The position numbers were made by a program, and so were the translations under genes. From positions 1 through 64,000 of the forward strand of contig JAUCBJ010002827.1 of assembly GCA_032718475.1 (NCBI GenBank): DNA of 64,000 nucleotides. The letters run 5' to 3'. Below, piece after piece: positions 22,645-32,894 of the stretch; positions within the stretch are counted from its first letter, which is position 1; each line of letters starts with the position of its first letter. This DNA comes from Nemertoderma westbladi (Eukaryota; Xenacoelomorpha; Nemertodermatida; Nemertodermatidae). The notes under the pieces are model-generated. The model made no database searches. It worked only from the letters and a program-made list of their open reading frames with translations, and was not told where the DNA came from.

Positions 22645-25600
22645 TTAGTCTTTCTTGCGCGGACGGCGTTTACGCAGTTTTTTAAAGCTAGCCAGAGTCC
22701 TTTTCTCTTTGGGGCGAGCCACTTTACAAGGAGGGCTATAACTCCTGGGTGAAGGGTGCAATATGATTGCATCAGAGGGTGTAGGATTATGGTCGGTGTA
22801 TCCGCCAGTCGAAGTACCGGGTTGATTGACATCAACGTCAGGGGAGAGAGGTCTAACGGCTTTGAGAGCTCGTTTCAAGACAGCCGCTCTTACGGGTCCT
22901 TTACGAGTGGTCTGAACGAGGGCCGTGGGTGGACCATAGGCAGTTAGAAACCTCCGGGGTTTAATGGTCCTTTCCAACTCGTGTTCGCGGGCTCGGTATT
23001 CGTAAGGCCGTCGATATACTTCCTGTAACTCGGGGTGTGAGTTAACAAACAAGTCTCCATAGTCCGGATCCTGACGGATATAATTGATTAAGTTATAGGA
23101 ATGAAGGTCGCTAGGATTAACACTCCTGAGAAATTTGCGTACGAATTTGGTTGAAATACATTCTCCGACGCGCTTCAGTAGCTCGTAACTTGATATGCGT
23201 GATTTCTGTTCAACCGAAGCGAATAGATAAGGATGGAACGCATAAACTCCTTCGTAAGCGCGTCCGGGATAATAGCGATGGCGCGAATCACAATGTAAAT
23301 CAGCGTTCGCTTCCCAAGCTCTGATGTAACGTAGTGTGATCATTTCATCTACGCTTTCCAAATCGTGATTAAAAGGGCAATCGAAACTGGCATATCCCTT
23401 TAGTTGACAATGGTGACATTGAGTCATAAATTGAGGGCAAACCGCAAAGATATGCAAGTTATTGAGTCTGCAATATGCGCAATAAATTTCCATAGTCGGT
23501 TGTTCTTGGAAATAGGAACAGCGGACGTTGGTGTCCATGGGCGTATCGTGGTCTCTCGATGCGCATAACCGACAACGTTGCCTAGAAACATAGTTGGCAT
23601 GTCGATAATCGTACGCAGTGAGACACTGTGGACCTTGATACCATTCTATGATGTAATCGTTGTCGCTGTTCCGGGGCGCGATAGGCTGAATCTCTTCAGA
23701 TTCTAGACATATTGGTTCGTCTTCCAAGTGCATAGCTGAAGTGGGCGCGTCTGTCTCTTCAGGTGGACCTATTGTCTGAATTTCCACGACAGAATAACCT
23801 GTGGGGATTCGAGGTCTTTGTATAACAGAGGAGTGCAAGTTCGATATACAAATCTCTTGGAAAACGGCGAATCCAGCGCTATCCAACTTCTCTGCAGCTG
23901 AGTTTCTTAGGCTGAGCTTGGTCAAAGCGCGGTCTTTAAATTGGCTATCCACGTTGCGGAACGGGGTTAAAAATCGCCGGAAACATTCGAAACGGATGAA
24001 TTTATTATGTTCATCTAGCTTAGCGAGTTTGGTCCCAAGTATTAATGGATGGGCGCGTATAGTACGACTGCACACATCGGCTAGCCAACCGGCAAGTGCG
24101 GTGTTTTCAAAGATCGTGTATATAGCTAAGGAGGGACGGAGTGGAACACTCATGAAGCTATACACGGCGCCAGGTGCGGTCAATGGTCCATCAAAGTATA
24201 ATCGAGAATAATGGTCTCCGTATACTTGTTGATAGTTAATGGGATTTCCGACTTTGAAATTCCATCCGTATTCCTGAAAGGCAAGATGTCCGATGGAAGT
24301 TCGTTGCACCTTTGTAATGTTGCTAGACGTATTAGCATACATAGTGCGGAAGAAACCTCGACCTTCTGCCCAGGGAGCAATCAGCTGAGTATCAACGAAA
24401 GGGTATGGAATGTTCTCCATATTCCGAAAGTCGTTTTGGAGATCTCCATAAACAGCTGAGCCGATTTTAAGGATTCTTTCATTGAACAACATCTCGAGTA
24501 CGGGCTGGGGTAACATCGATCCATCGATGCCCATGGCCGGTTTGCGTTCGGTGTCAATGAAGTAACGCTGCGCGAGTTCGAATTGTCCATGTCGGAGATT
24601 CTTTTGTGTTTCAGTGAGAGTTTCAAAAGAATAATCAATCACGTCGGAACACGCTCGAGTAAACACGTGGGTAGAACCAGCTAATCCGCGTATGTGGATC
24701 ATGCGCGTAGTTCCTAGTTCTCCGACCGGAACGCTACCTTCATTATCGTAGGTGACAACTCCATACATCTCAATAACATTAAGAGTTTCATTCCACTCCT
24801 TGGTGGCGTTCTCTAGGGTCATCCCTACTGGATGCCACAAGGTGGCGCATTGGTTAGCGTCAGGGAGATCACTATACTTCATATGCCGAGTGGTATACGT
24901 CTCCACATTTCCATATCTTTGTATTTTCTCTTCTTCAAATAATACATCTAGATTCCAATGGACTAATCGAGTTTTAATAAATCCATCGAGATTATAAGGA
25001 GGTTCTATATCTTTCTCGATTCGAGAAATGTTATATGGTTTTCTAAATGAGTTTACCTTTACTAACTGATCCAGATGTTTCTGCAATTGTTCGAGTTCGA
25101 CAATGTCTAGAGGATTTATTAGTGGTAGAAACTTTAAATTATGTGTCGGGTCTTCTGGTTTTACCATATAATATTGAGTCAGATTAACGTAATAAGGGTG
25201 GTCTTTAATCCCATAAAACGAGTTCTGTAAAGGTCTAGCGCGTATGTTGACATCGTGTACCATACGACGGACAAGATCCGCTCGATTGTCCGGAGGTTCA
25301 ACGAGTATACCGTCAACACGAGCGGCCTCGATCGGCGGACGCTGTAACATAGGGGCGTCAGCGATAAGATTTTGCGATCCTGTACTGATATCAACCGGTT
25401 GAGGTTGTATCGTCGCGAAGAGCTTGTCCCCGAAATGTGGAATCATCGAGGGATGACGAACGGTTTTAGAGTAGAGGTCCGTCATGAGGATTTGAGCTTC
25501 CGGTTGGGCTAAAGCGGCTTCTTCTCTCTCTTCCAGTTTCGTGTGTTTCTCTTCGAGTAGATTTTCTTCCGCTTGTCTCTGTAAGCGTTCATCTAAAAAT

Positions 25601-26898
25601 TCTTGTAGAGAATACGTGCGTCCAAGCTCGATGTCTTCCTCGAGGTTTTGGATTTCTCTATCGAACTGTGGCAAGGCTAACTCCTTCACCGATTGGACTT
25701 GTTGTTGTAATTTACGTTTCTCTAAACAATCTTGTGTTCCCTTTCCGATTTTCTGTCGAATGGCGTCTAAAGCGTTTCTTATAACGCTCTCCTCGACTTC
25801 CGTGGCGGGTTGCATCGGGTTTAATCCTGGACGATTGTAAGGATCAAAGGGCGATATTAGCTGCCCGCGTCCCAATCCGGCTAAGTAGGATGGGCGGATG
25901 TCTAACGAACCCACTACCGGAGCACCACCGATTAATTGTTCGGGTAACACTAAGTCTTTGAACAGGGAATATAGTTCGGGAGGATCAGTGATACTGTTAG
26001 GATCAAGAGTTTGAGGTCTCACTAGGGAATGAGGAGGCCTGACCGAGTATTCCGGAACTCTGATCATGGGTTTATTCAGTGATCGTTTAAGACGAGCGAT
26101 CGTGGGTGGTATGTCGAACAGGTTTCGCTCGAAACTCCCGTAAGTGTAACACGTAAAACTATGTTTAGCGCAACGTCTCCGCGGATGTTTGTGTCTTTCA
26201 GTTTGTTGGTTGGGTCTAGGGCATTCGTCACAATAATACCAAAGACGTACGTCCTGTAGAGGAAACGCGGGTGAACGTTCTCCAGTTTTGCAATATTCTT
26301 CCATTTGTTCAAAACTATCCGGGATAACAGGTAGTGGACGATCGGCGGTAAGATACATCATAGTGAAATAGAGCCGTTTGAGTTCTACCACAGGGTCGTG
26401 ATGTATACCTTGAGGATATCGAGTCTCTAAGTTCTGCTGACTAGCGATGTTGAGATAGGTTTCTCTCAAAAATTCTAGGTATTCGTTGAAGTCGATGCGT
26501 TTATCCGGTTCTTCAACGTTTTCTCTTTCCAGTCTATTACGAATAGAATTTTCGTGATCTATTCTCGGTTTATCGTTACGACTCCGCTGGGTATGATATT
26601 TAAATAGAACCATTTCCCTCTCTGTATCTACATCGTCCGTATCATGTAAATCGATAGGATGGCCGGTCGTTAAGAAGTCCATATACGTACCATTACGATT
26701 CGTATAGCGAGTGGTGAATTTTCGATAGTCCAATTCACGCGCAAGTTGCTCTTGGGACATCGGCGGTTCGATATAACGACCATCGTCCTCCGTAATGGTT
26801 GGATCGGCTTCACCGCGTATTAAGCTATCCACAAATGCTTGTAAAGGTAGAGTATATCGCTCCCTAATACCAAGATCATCTTCTATCAACTCCGTCAT
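22645..26898 (-). CDS. E1 ORF3: exonuclease-like protein with zinc-knuckle clusters
   Basis: An intact 1,417-codon frame in the env position, 1.6 kb after integrase. Regions: acidic N-terminal part; a Cys/His cluster (CDECP ... CAKH ... C, 223-250); a probable coiled coil (~388-466); then a DEDD-like core. ExoI reads VVTYDNEGS (D718, E720), ExoII is KIGSAVYGD (D819), then FVDTQLI (D836), and an ExoIII-like YTIFE (Y927, E931). Residues 1109-1174 form a double Cys cluster (CRLC, CAYC...C, CHHC...C). The C-terminus is Lys/Arg-rich (RKRRPRKKD type), as in a nuclear signal. No signal peptide or membrane segment is seen, so it is not a typical envelope. The start ATG follows ACTCAGATAGCAGAT, a possible splice acceptor. 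Exonuclease activity is inferred from motifs only; the E2 homologue supports the call. Confidence 0.72.
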   Translation of the reverse strand: MTELIEDDLGIRERYTLPLQAFVDSLIRGEADPTITEDDGRYIEPPMSQEQLARELDYRKFTTRYTNRNGTYMDFLTTGHPIDLHDTDDVDTEREMVLFKYHTQRSRNDKPRIDHENSIRNRLERENVEEPDKRIDFNEYLEFLRETYLNIASQQNLETRYPQGIHHDPVVELKRLYFTMMYLTADRPLPVIPDSFEQMEEYCKTGERSPAFPLQDVRLWYYCDECPRPNQQTERHKHPRRRCAKHSFTCYTYGSFERNLFDIPPTIARLKRSLNKPMIRVPEYSVRPPHSLVRPQTLDPNSITDPPELYSLFKDLVLPEQLIGGAPVVGSLDIRPSYLAGLGRGQLISPFDPYNRPGLNPMQPATEVEESVIRNALDAIRQKIGKGTQDCLEKRKLQQQVQSVKELALPQFDREIQNLEEDIELGRTYSLQEFLDERLQRQAEENLLEEKHTKLEEREEAALAQPEAQILMTDLYSKTVRHPSMIPHFGDKLFATIQPQPVDISTGSQNLIADAPMLQRPPIEAARVDGILVEPPDNRADLVRRMVHDVNIRARPLQNSFYGIKDHPYYVNLTQYYMVKPEDPTHNLKFLPLINPLDIVELEQLQKHLDQLVKVNSFRKPYNISRIEKDIEPPYNLDGFIKTRLVHWNLDVLFEEEKIQRYGNVETYTTRHMKYSDLPDANQCATLWHPVGMTLENATKEWNETLNVIEMYGVVTYDNEGSVPVGELGTTRMIHIRGLAGSTHVFTRACSDVIDYSFETLTETQKNLRHGQFELAQRYFIDTERKPAMGIDGSMLPQPVLEMLFNERILKIGSAVYGDLQNDFRNMENIPYPFVDTQLIAPWAEGRGFFRTMYANTSSNITKVQRTSIGHLAFQEYGWNFKVGNPINYQQVYGDHYSRLYFDGPLTAPGAVYSFMSVPLRPSLAIYTIFENTALAGWLADVCSRTIRAHPLILGTKLAKLDEHNKFIRFECFRRFLTPFRNVDSQFKDRALTKLSLRNSAAEKLDSAGFAVFQEICISNLHSSVIQRPRIPTGYSVVEIQTIGPPEETDAPTSAMHLEDEPICLESEEIQPIAPRNSDNDYIIEWYQGPQCLTAYDYRHANYVSRQRCRLCASRDHDTPMDTNVRCSYFQEQPTMEIYCAYCRLNNLHIFAVCPQFMTQCHHCQLKGYASFDCPFNHDLESVDEMITLRYIRAWEANADLHCDSRHRYYPGRAYEGVYAFHPYLFASVEQKSRISSYELLKRVGECISTKFVRKFLRSVNPSDLHSYNLINYIRQDPDYGDLFVNSHPELQEVYRRPYEYRAREHELERTIKPRRFLTAYGPPTALVQTTRKGPVRAAVLKRALKAVRPLSPDVDVNQPGTSTGGYTDHNPTPSDAIILHPSPRSYSPPCKVARPKEKRTLASFKKLRKRRPRKKD

Positions 26899-28523
26899 AT
26901 CTGCTATCTGAGTTTATTAATATCAAATAAGTTTATATTTAGGCGAGCGGGCGTCGCTGCCTACTTCTCTTTGCCCCCGGACAGTGGGATTCTCAGCGCC
27001 GATGTACCGTCGTCGCGGTGTTTACGCCAACATGTAGCAACAGCACGACAACGATAACTGGCACAAGTCACTCCACTGTCCGTCCCAAAGGCTTGGATCC
27101 ACTTAGGTTCTTTCTATAGGAGAGTTGGGCTACTTTTACAATTGCGACTAGCTACTGTAAACATACTTTAGCAGTAACATTCACCTATAAACGCACAAAT
27201 TCCACACAACTGTCACCAACTGCACACATACAGGCCATTTGTCCGTTAGTCAGTGCCTTCCAGAATGTCACGTTATTACTGTGTATCCTTGGATACTAGC
27301 AGTGTGCTATATTCTCTATGCTATGCAATGGGACAAGCTTTCTATTGTTCTTTTAACTTGCTTCTAATTCTAGCGTGGGTGTTGCTATGGTGACATTATG
27401 GAATGCTAGCGGTAGAATTAGGGTAATTCTCATGCATACAGATCTGGGATGCTATTTAATAATAATTCTTTAATTGTCAATATCCTCTTTATGCATGATT
27501 TTATTAATTTTATCGGCTATTGACTATATGTTGGAGATTCTCGCACTCTAATACACTCAATAGGATGAATCTCCGCTCCCATGATCTATTAATTAATGGA
27601 ATTTTGGGAATGTTATAAATTGTACAAAATGACAATTTATGAAATTCATTTAAAATATGAATTTAAATTTATTCCCGTGAATTTTATTATTTGATGTTAA
27701 AATTGACACAATTTGATTCCAGAGCAGGTCTGGGGACATAGGATCCTTAATTCTATGAAATTTGTCTTTTAAGAGTATCGGTAAGTGCTACGATATCTTA
27801 ATCGACTAGAATTGTTAACGGATCTGAATTTTACAGATTGTAATAAATATTAAATTAATATTTAAGATGGGCACCGATTTATTCCAGAGCTTGTCTGGGG
27901 ACGTTAACCACTGATTCTAGAATTGGTCTTTCAAGTATATCGGTGGGTGCCGCGATATCTTAATCGACTAGAATTACAGATGGTCAAAAGGTTTAACAGA
28001 TTTATTTGCGTTTTACGCTACTGTTAGAGGGACATCACGCTACTATATGTATTATTTAATATAAGGTAGAAGAGCAATATCGCACGAAGCAATGTCAGTG
28101 TGAAGAGGCAAGTCGTTTCCAAGGTCTACCCAGAGCTTGGTTTAGCCGAGACACGAGGATCTGAACTTTGCATTCCTAATACTCTGCCTACTAATAATAC
28201 TTGAATATAGTAGTGGCTTTATTGTACTTTAAGAAGTATGGACATTTCATCTTACTGTAGTCACGTATTTATAATATGATACGGACAGTAAGGAAAGAGA
28301 AAAATAATTATTTTCTCGCCGTCGCACTAAATATATATTATAAGTAATTACGTACGTAATAAACACTAATATATCGCACTAATCTACTAAATAATCACTA
28401 AAATAACATTCTACTAAATAAAATTGAATAAAAACGATTATAATAAAGTACATAATAAAGTTCGCATATAAAAATGTAATAAAATAGATAAAACAATATA
28501 GTCATACACCCACTCCAGACGTA
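26899..28523 (-). other. E1 spacer between integrase and ORF3
   Basis: 1.6 kb without a long frame. It holds a diverged direct duplication with an offset of 165 bp (ATTCCAGAGCAGGTCTGGGG at 27716 and a variant at 27881, each ending ATATCTTAATCGACTAGAAT). It could contain the promoter or splice acceptor for ORF3. Confidence 0.6.
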
Positions 28524-30062
28524 TCACGTTGGGGAGTCCCTAGATGTTTGAGGAATTAGGGAGGTGGTCGTGGGAAGAGTGTCTTGCCTTCCATAGTTTC
28601 CAGAGAGTTCTCTGTCTCTTTCCAGTAAACATAAACGACCAACTGGGCGATTGAGTTGTTGCGTCTCAAAGATTATGCCTGGCTTCTTGAAGTTACGCCG
28701 CATGACGACAAGTTCTACTGAGCGCACTAAACCATCATCCGAGATGTGAGTCTCGATGATACGACCTGTCTGCCACCGTTTACGTGGGAGGTCTGGATCT
28801 ACAATAAGCACCATATCTCCGGCGCTGACGTTTTCTTGCTGCGCAAACCACTTAGTTCGAAGTTGTAGCGTGGGCAGATAATGTTTCTCGAAATGGTCAG
28901 CAAAACGACGGGATAGCAACTGCATAAGTTGCCAAGTTCGACGGCAGTATTCGTCTCCGTCGGCAATCTCCGATCGTGGGAGCATGGCTACAGGTTTCTT
29001 CAGTAGGAAGTGCGCGGGTGTTAGCGCTTCCAGGGAATCGGGACTCGATGAGACTGGCATAAGCGGTCTCTCGTTGAGATAGGCAGCAATTTCCTCCATT
29101 AATGTCCGCAAAAGTTCGTCGGTGAGATACGCGCGGCATGGCACTATAAAGTGAAATGCGGTTTTGACACTTCGAATTAATCTCTCCCAACTTCCTCCCC
29201 ACCAAGGGGCGTCGGCGGCATTGAAGGTCCAGCTAGACGCTGTTATCCTTAGCTGGTCGTCCACCTGTCTTTGGTTCCAGTCCTTCACGTAAGCCTGTAT
29301 TTCGTTGTTGGCACCAATGAAGTTCGTTCCCTTATCCGATCTCATGGTATTACTCGTCCCGAAGCGAGCGATCTGTCGTCGTAAACTTAAGACGAAGCTG
29401 TTGGTAGATAGATCGTTCACCATATCGAGATGGATGGCTCTACAAGTCATGCACACGAAGATGACACACCATCTCTTGACTATAGTCCTAGCACGATATA
29501 CTTCAATAGGGCCAAATAAATCTACACCAGTATTAGTAAAAGGTGGTTCATAGAAGCTTACTCGTTCCCTAGGTAATTCTGCCTCTCGCTGTGTTAAAGG
29601 CCTACTGAATGCCTTCCTACAGGGTATGCAGTTCCTAAGAACTTGGTTCAGAGCTCTACGGGGTTTATCAAAATAATAGCGAGTTCGAATTTCGCTAAGA
29701 ATTCGTTCTCTACCAGCATGATAAAGTTTACTGTGAACATCTACAATCATCTTGATTTGTACATCAAGATTTCTAATAAGTATGGGGAATTTGGTGTCAA
29801 AGGATAAGGGCGCATTGGTGAGTCTTCCTCCAACACGTATTAACCCATCTATCATTGTGCTCGAGAATCGATCCCTTAAGCGCATCTGCGGATTTCTCAA
29901 CAACAGGAAATACTTTTCGGAATCCTCATAGCATTGCAGGAGTCTCAGTATCTGCTTATTGGTTTCTTCATGTTCCTGGTGACTAATTTTATCCTTTAGA
30001 AAACGGTCAGATGTCTTATATTTGGGTAAATTTTTAATAACATGAACGTGTGCAGATGTCAA
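28524..30062 (-). CDS. E1 integrase (C-terminal Pol)
   Basis: A 512-codon frame, apparently intact. It has an HHCC zinc-binding region (VHSKLYHAGRE ... CIPCRKAF), the catalytic core with GVDLFGPIEV (Asp), MRSDKGTNFIGA (Asp) and APWWGGSWERLIRSVK (Glu), the BEL-typical LTPAHFLL stretch, and a C-terminal domain with HYLPTLQLRTKW and KRWQTGRIIETH. The frame opens upstream of the first usable start and overlaps the RNase H frame in another phase, so the two were one Pol split by a one-base shift near 30080-30100. Expected role: insertion of cDNA, consistent with the 5-bp target duplication. Confidence 0.9.
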   Translation of the reverse strand: MTSAHVHVIKNLPKYKTSDRFLKDKISHQEHEETNKQILRLLQCYEDSEKYFLLLRNPQMRLRDRFSSTMIDGLIRVGGRLTNAPLSFDTKFPILIRNLDVQIKMIVDVHSKLYHAGRERILSEIRTRYYFDKPRRALNQVLRNCIPCRKAFSRPLTQREAELPRERVSFYEPPFTNTGVDLFGPIEVYRARTIVKRWCVIFVCMTCRAIHLDMVNDLSTNSFVLSLRRQIARFGTSNTMRSDKGTNFIGANNEIQAYVKDWNQRQVDDQLRITASSWTFNAADAPWWGGSWERLIRSVKTAFHFIVPCRAYLTDELLRTLMEEIAAYLNERPLMPVSSSPDSLEALTPAHFLLKKPVAMLPRSEIADGDEYCRRTWQLMQLLSRRFADHFEKHYLPTLQLRTKWFAQQENVSAGDMVLIVDPDLPRKRWQTGRIIETHISDDGLVRSVELVVMRRNFKKPGIIFETQQLNRPVGRLCLLERDRELSGNYGRQDTLPTTTSLIPQTSRDSPT

Positions 30063-30075
30063 TGGAGCGTTATCA

Positions 30076-31035
30076 CTAGTGGTCTTCGTCCTGGAGTAGT
30101 GATGATGAAAACATCGTCTTTAAATATGTGACGGCTTTACAGAGCCGATTCCAGGAACTGTAATGATGCATTGCTCTCTGCAGCATGGGTGAGATTCCTT
30201 GCGAGACGTCTGGTATTCCAGATTTCCAATCTCTATCTCTAATTTCCACAACAGACTTATTTGTGTTGAGGGATTGTGGATCCGAAGCATCATTCCCGGA
30301 AGTATGTAATACAGATAGATCGATAGTCGGTTTAAATAACTTCGATTTACTCGCCCGGGTTTTAGGTTTGACTGTCTCCGCTCCCTTGGCTTGTCTAATC
30401 TCCGCCGTAGTAAGGTGAGGAGGCCATTCATCCTCTTCCTTGTTCAGGAAGTCGGGTCCACCCAACCAATCTGGAGTATCTATCAGTTCCTGTGGAGTTG
30501 CTCCCCTGGAGGCGATATCGGCTGGATTAATCGTACCAGGGCAATGTCTCCATTGATCTATCTTTGTGCGACTAAGAATAATAGCTACTCTGTTAGTAAC
30601 AAAAATGCTGAACTGACAGACTTCATTGGTTAGATACTCCAACACGAGTAAAGCGTCAGTCCAATAAACCGTTTTCTCCAGTGGATAGTCGATTTGTTCC
30701 GTTACGTTCCGGCCGATGGCTGTAGCGTATAAAGCCGCCTTTAACTCCGCTCGAGGAACCTTTAACTTGTTGTTAATCAATGCCTTAGAGGTAACCAAGG
30801 CGACTTTGATTCCATCCGGAGTTTCGACTCGCAGATATGCTACTATACCTATTCCCATGTCGCTGGCGTCTCCAAACACATGGAGTTGATAAGAATACGT
30901 AGGAAGAACATGGCCAAAATATGCACGAGAAATTATAAAGTTCTCGATGGCAGGTAGAGAATCTTCCCATTTCATCCATTTCTTTAACAATTCTCCCTTA
31001 AGCGGATCGTCCCATGAGTGGTTTTCAAGCCACAT
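30076..31035 (-). CDS. E1 RNase H and connection region of Pol
   Basis: A 319-codon frame. The first residues (QQMWLENHSWDDPL, read from just upstream) match the tail of the RT thumb. RNase H motifs follow: VFGDASDMGIGI, VPRAELKAALYA, VYWTDALLVLEYL and NPADIASRGATP, then WLGGPDFL as in BEL elements. It is fused in another phase to the end of gag within a few tens of bases, showing that everything from the Gag zinc knuckles through the RT palm has been deleted. Confidence 0.88.
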   Translation of the reverse strand: MWLENHSWDDPLKGELLKKWMKWEDSLPAIENFIISRAYFGHVLPTYSYQLHVFGDASDMGIGIVAYLRVETPDGIKVALVTSKALINNKLKVPRAELKAALYATAIGRNVTEQIDYPLEKTVYWTDALLVLEYLTNEVCQFSIFVTNRVAIILSRTKIDQWRHCPGTINPADIASRGATPQELIDTPDWLGGPDFLNKEEDEWPPHLTTAEIRQAKGAETVKPKTRASKSKLFKPTIDLSVLHTSGNDASDPQSLNTNKSVVEIRDRDWKSGIPDVSQGISPMLQRAMHHYSSWNRLCKAVTYLKTMFSSSLLQDEDH

Positions 31036-31043
31036 TTGTTGTA

Positions 31044-32894
31044 CTAAACTTCGACCGCCGAAGCGGGAGTCGCCAACATTGTAGCGGGCTGACGCGGGAT
31101 GACAGGAGACAAATCTTTGATTTCTCTCTCAGATTCCAGGACAGGGATATTCTCATGGACTGTTCTACCGGGTACAGGCAGTGTAGTACTGTGTAAAGGG
31201 AACTTAGAGTTAAGCTCTGGAAGTACAGGGGTCTCTAGCACAGGAGTGACTTTGGGAACGACAGGCCTAATTATTTCAGGCTCATCAACTATAGTAGGGA
31301 GTTTTTTGACCTTAATAATTTGGTCTGTAGGTTCTATTCTACTTAAGTCTGTGCTAGCTAGTTGTCTTCTCACAGCTGAGGGCAAATCAGGCAATTTGTG
31401 ACGGTAAGATGTTTTTCTACGCCTGCTTAGACGAGATCTATTTCCTCCGCCTTCAGGATCGGTGGTTTCGCTTTCCTCCGATGACGTATATCCCTGGCGT
31501 TTGGGAGTAGATCTTCTCATCATCTGCATGTGACTAGCAGTTAACTGTTTATTTATGTTGTCTTGCGTCTCTTGCAGATTCTCCAACTCCAGTTGGGTAG
31601 TCTCCTCAGAGGCTCTCCATTCTGCTTCTGCCACTGCCTTTGCTGCTTTTCTTTCTGCTTCTGCTTCTGCCTCCGCTGCCTTTCTTTCTACTTCTGCTTC
31701 TGTCATGGCCGCCGCCTTTTTTTCCTCTATCCGTCTTTTCTTTACTTCTTCTTCCTGGACTCTAGCGAGGCGAAGTTTTTCATCAAATTTAGCTTGGTTT
31801 GCAGCTAACATTTCAGCATCGATTGAGTCTAACACACGCTGGGTTCCTTCACTATTAGGGGAAAGTCCAGACAGCCGTCTCCTCAACTCTTCGTCTCCTA
31901 GGAAACGCTGATAGTCGGACAGATAAATGTCGATGGCGTCTCTCGTTCGTGGTCTCTCTGCGGTCTCTTCGCCTTCCACTTGAGAAAGGGTGGCATCGGT
32001 TGGTTCTTCATAGGTTAGTCTCTCAGACAGCTGGGATTTCCACTGGTCCGTTTCTTGTACTTTGAGACCTACCCGCTGGAACCAAGTTTTGACAGCAACC
32101 TGCAGCGACGTGTCCTGTCTTCTTTTGGAAGTTTCCTCAAAGGCTGATAGGATTAGTCTAATGCGTAGGGTTCTTTCACGTACTTGATAAAGCAGCTCTT
32201 CCTGCTCTTGAGGTCCTTGGGGTTGTCGAAACAATTGTTCTTCCAATCGCTCTAAGGAGCCGAAGAATCCCTGCACATATCCTGCTGCCGACCTCTTCCA
32301 AACAGCTGGATCCATCGTATCTTTAGCCACTCCCATCCTGTGTATATCTTCCCAAGTAGCCTCGGACAAATCTAACGGGAGTCCGGGTCCGGGAAAGTTC
32401 CATTGTGACTCGACAACAGACATCAATTCTCCCCTGGCGTATCCCGCATAATTATCTTGGGTCGCGCTCATACTTCTCGCCCAATCGGCTTGATGTTCTT
32501 CCACCGCAATCAATATAGTAGTTAGTACTGCGGCAGGAAGGGTGAGAAGGGGGTCCGAGTAGGCTGTAGCCGCCATCTGCAATCCGCATTCGGGGGTCAG
32601 CTCTACAGTATCCGAACTACTGGAGCTATCTGATCGCTGGGAACAAGTTTCTTGACTAGGATGTTGCTGCTGTTGGACAGCTGCTTCCTGGTTCCGCTTG
32701 ACTTGGGCCCGAGTGCCGATGATAGACCTACGGTGTTGGATCAGCTTAGGGTCTGATACTACTACTGGAGGGATGACTTTTCTTTCAGTAGGAGGTGAGC
32801 TGAACTCCTTTCTTAATCGCTCCACACTCCTATCTGTGTCACAGATGGTTGTATCGATTAGACTGTCTGACAGGTTTTGCTGGGTGTCAGACAT
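31044..32894 (-). CDS. E1 Gag-like protein, C-terminally truncated
   Basis: A 616-codon frame starting MSDTQQNLSD. It has a Gln/Ser-rich N-terminal part, an alpha-helical middle and a long charged coiled coil at about 376-450 made of Ala/Glu/Lys repeats (AEAEAERKAAK type), then a Pro-rich tail. Neither the DUF1759 signature nor zinc knuckles are present. The frame closes next to the deletion junction at ~31044-31080. The place directly after the leader and the coiled coil, also found in E2 Gag, support a Gag assignment; the fold itself is not recognised. Confidence 0.65.
   Translation of the reverse strand: MSDTQQNLSDSLIDTTICDTDRSVERLRKEFSSPPTERKVIPPVVVSDPKLIQHRRSIIGTRAQVKRNQEAAVQQQQHPSQETCSQRSDSSSSSDTVELTPECGLQMAATAYSDPLLTLPAAVLTTILIAVEEHQADWARSMSATQDNYAGYARGELMSVVESQWNFPGPGLPLDLSEATWEDIHRMGVAKDTMDPAVWKRSAAGYVQGFFGSLERLEEQLFRQPQGPQEQEELLYQVRERTLRIRLILSAFEETSKRRQDTSLQVAVKTWFQRVGLKVQETDQWKSQLSERLTYEEPTDATLSQVEGEETAERPRTRDAIDIYLSDYQRFLGDEELRRRLSGLSPNSEGTQRVLDSIDAEMLAANQAKFDEKLRLARVQEEEVKKRRIEEKKAAAMTEAEVERKAAEAEAEAERKAAKAVAEAEWRASEETTQLELENLQETQDNINKQLTASHMQMMRRSTPKRQGYTSSEESETTDPEGGGNRSRLSRRRKTSYRHKLPDLPSAVRRQLASTDLSRIEPTDQIIKVKKLPTIVDEPEIIRPVVPKVTPVLETPVLPELNSKFPLHSTTLPVPGRTVHENIPVLESEREIKDLSPVIPRQPATMLATPASAVEV

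Noticed and set aside
22645-26898. E1 ORF3 as an envelope protein
   Set aside because: Position fits, but there is no signal peptide, no transmembrane anchor and no furin-like site; the C-terminus is strongly basic and the protein has zinc-knuckle-like Cys clusters.
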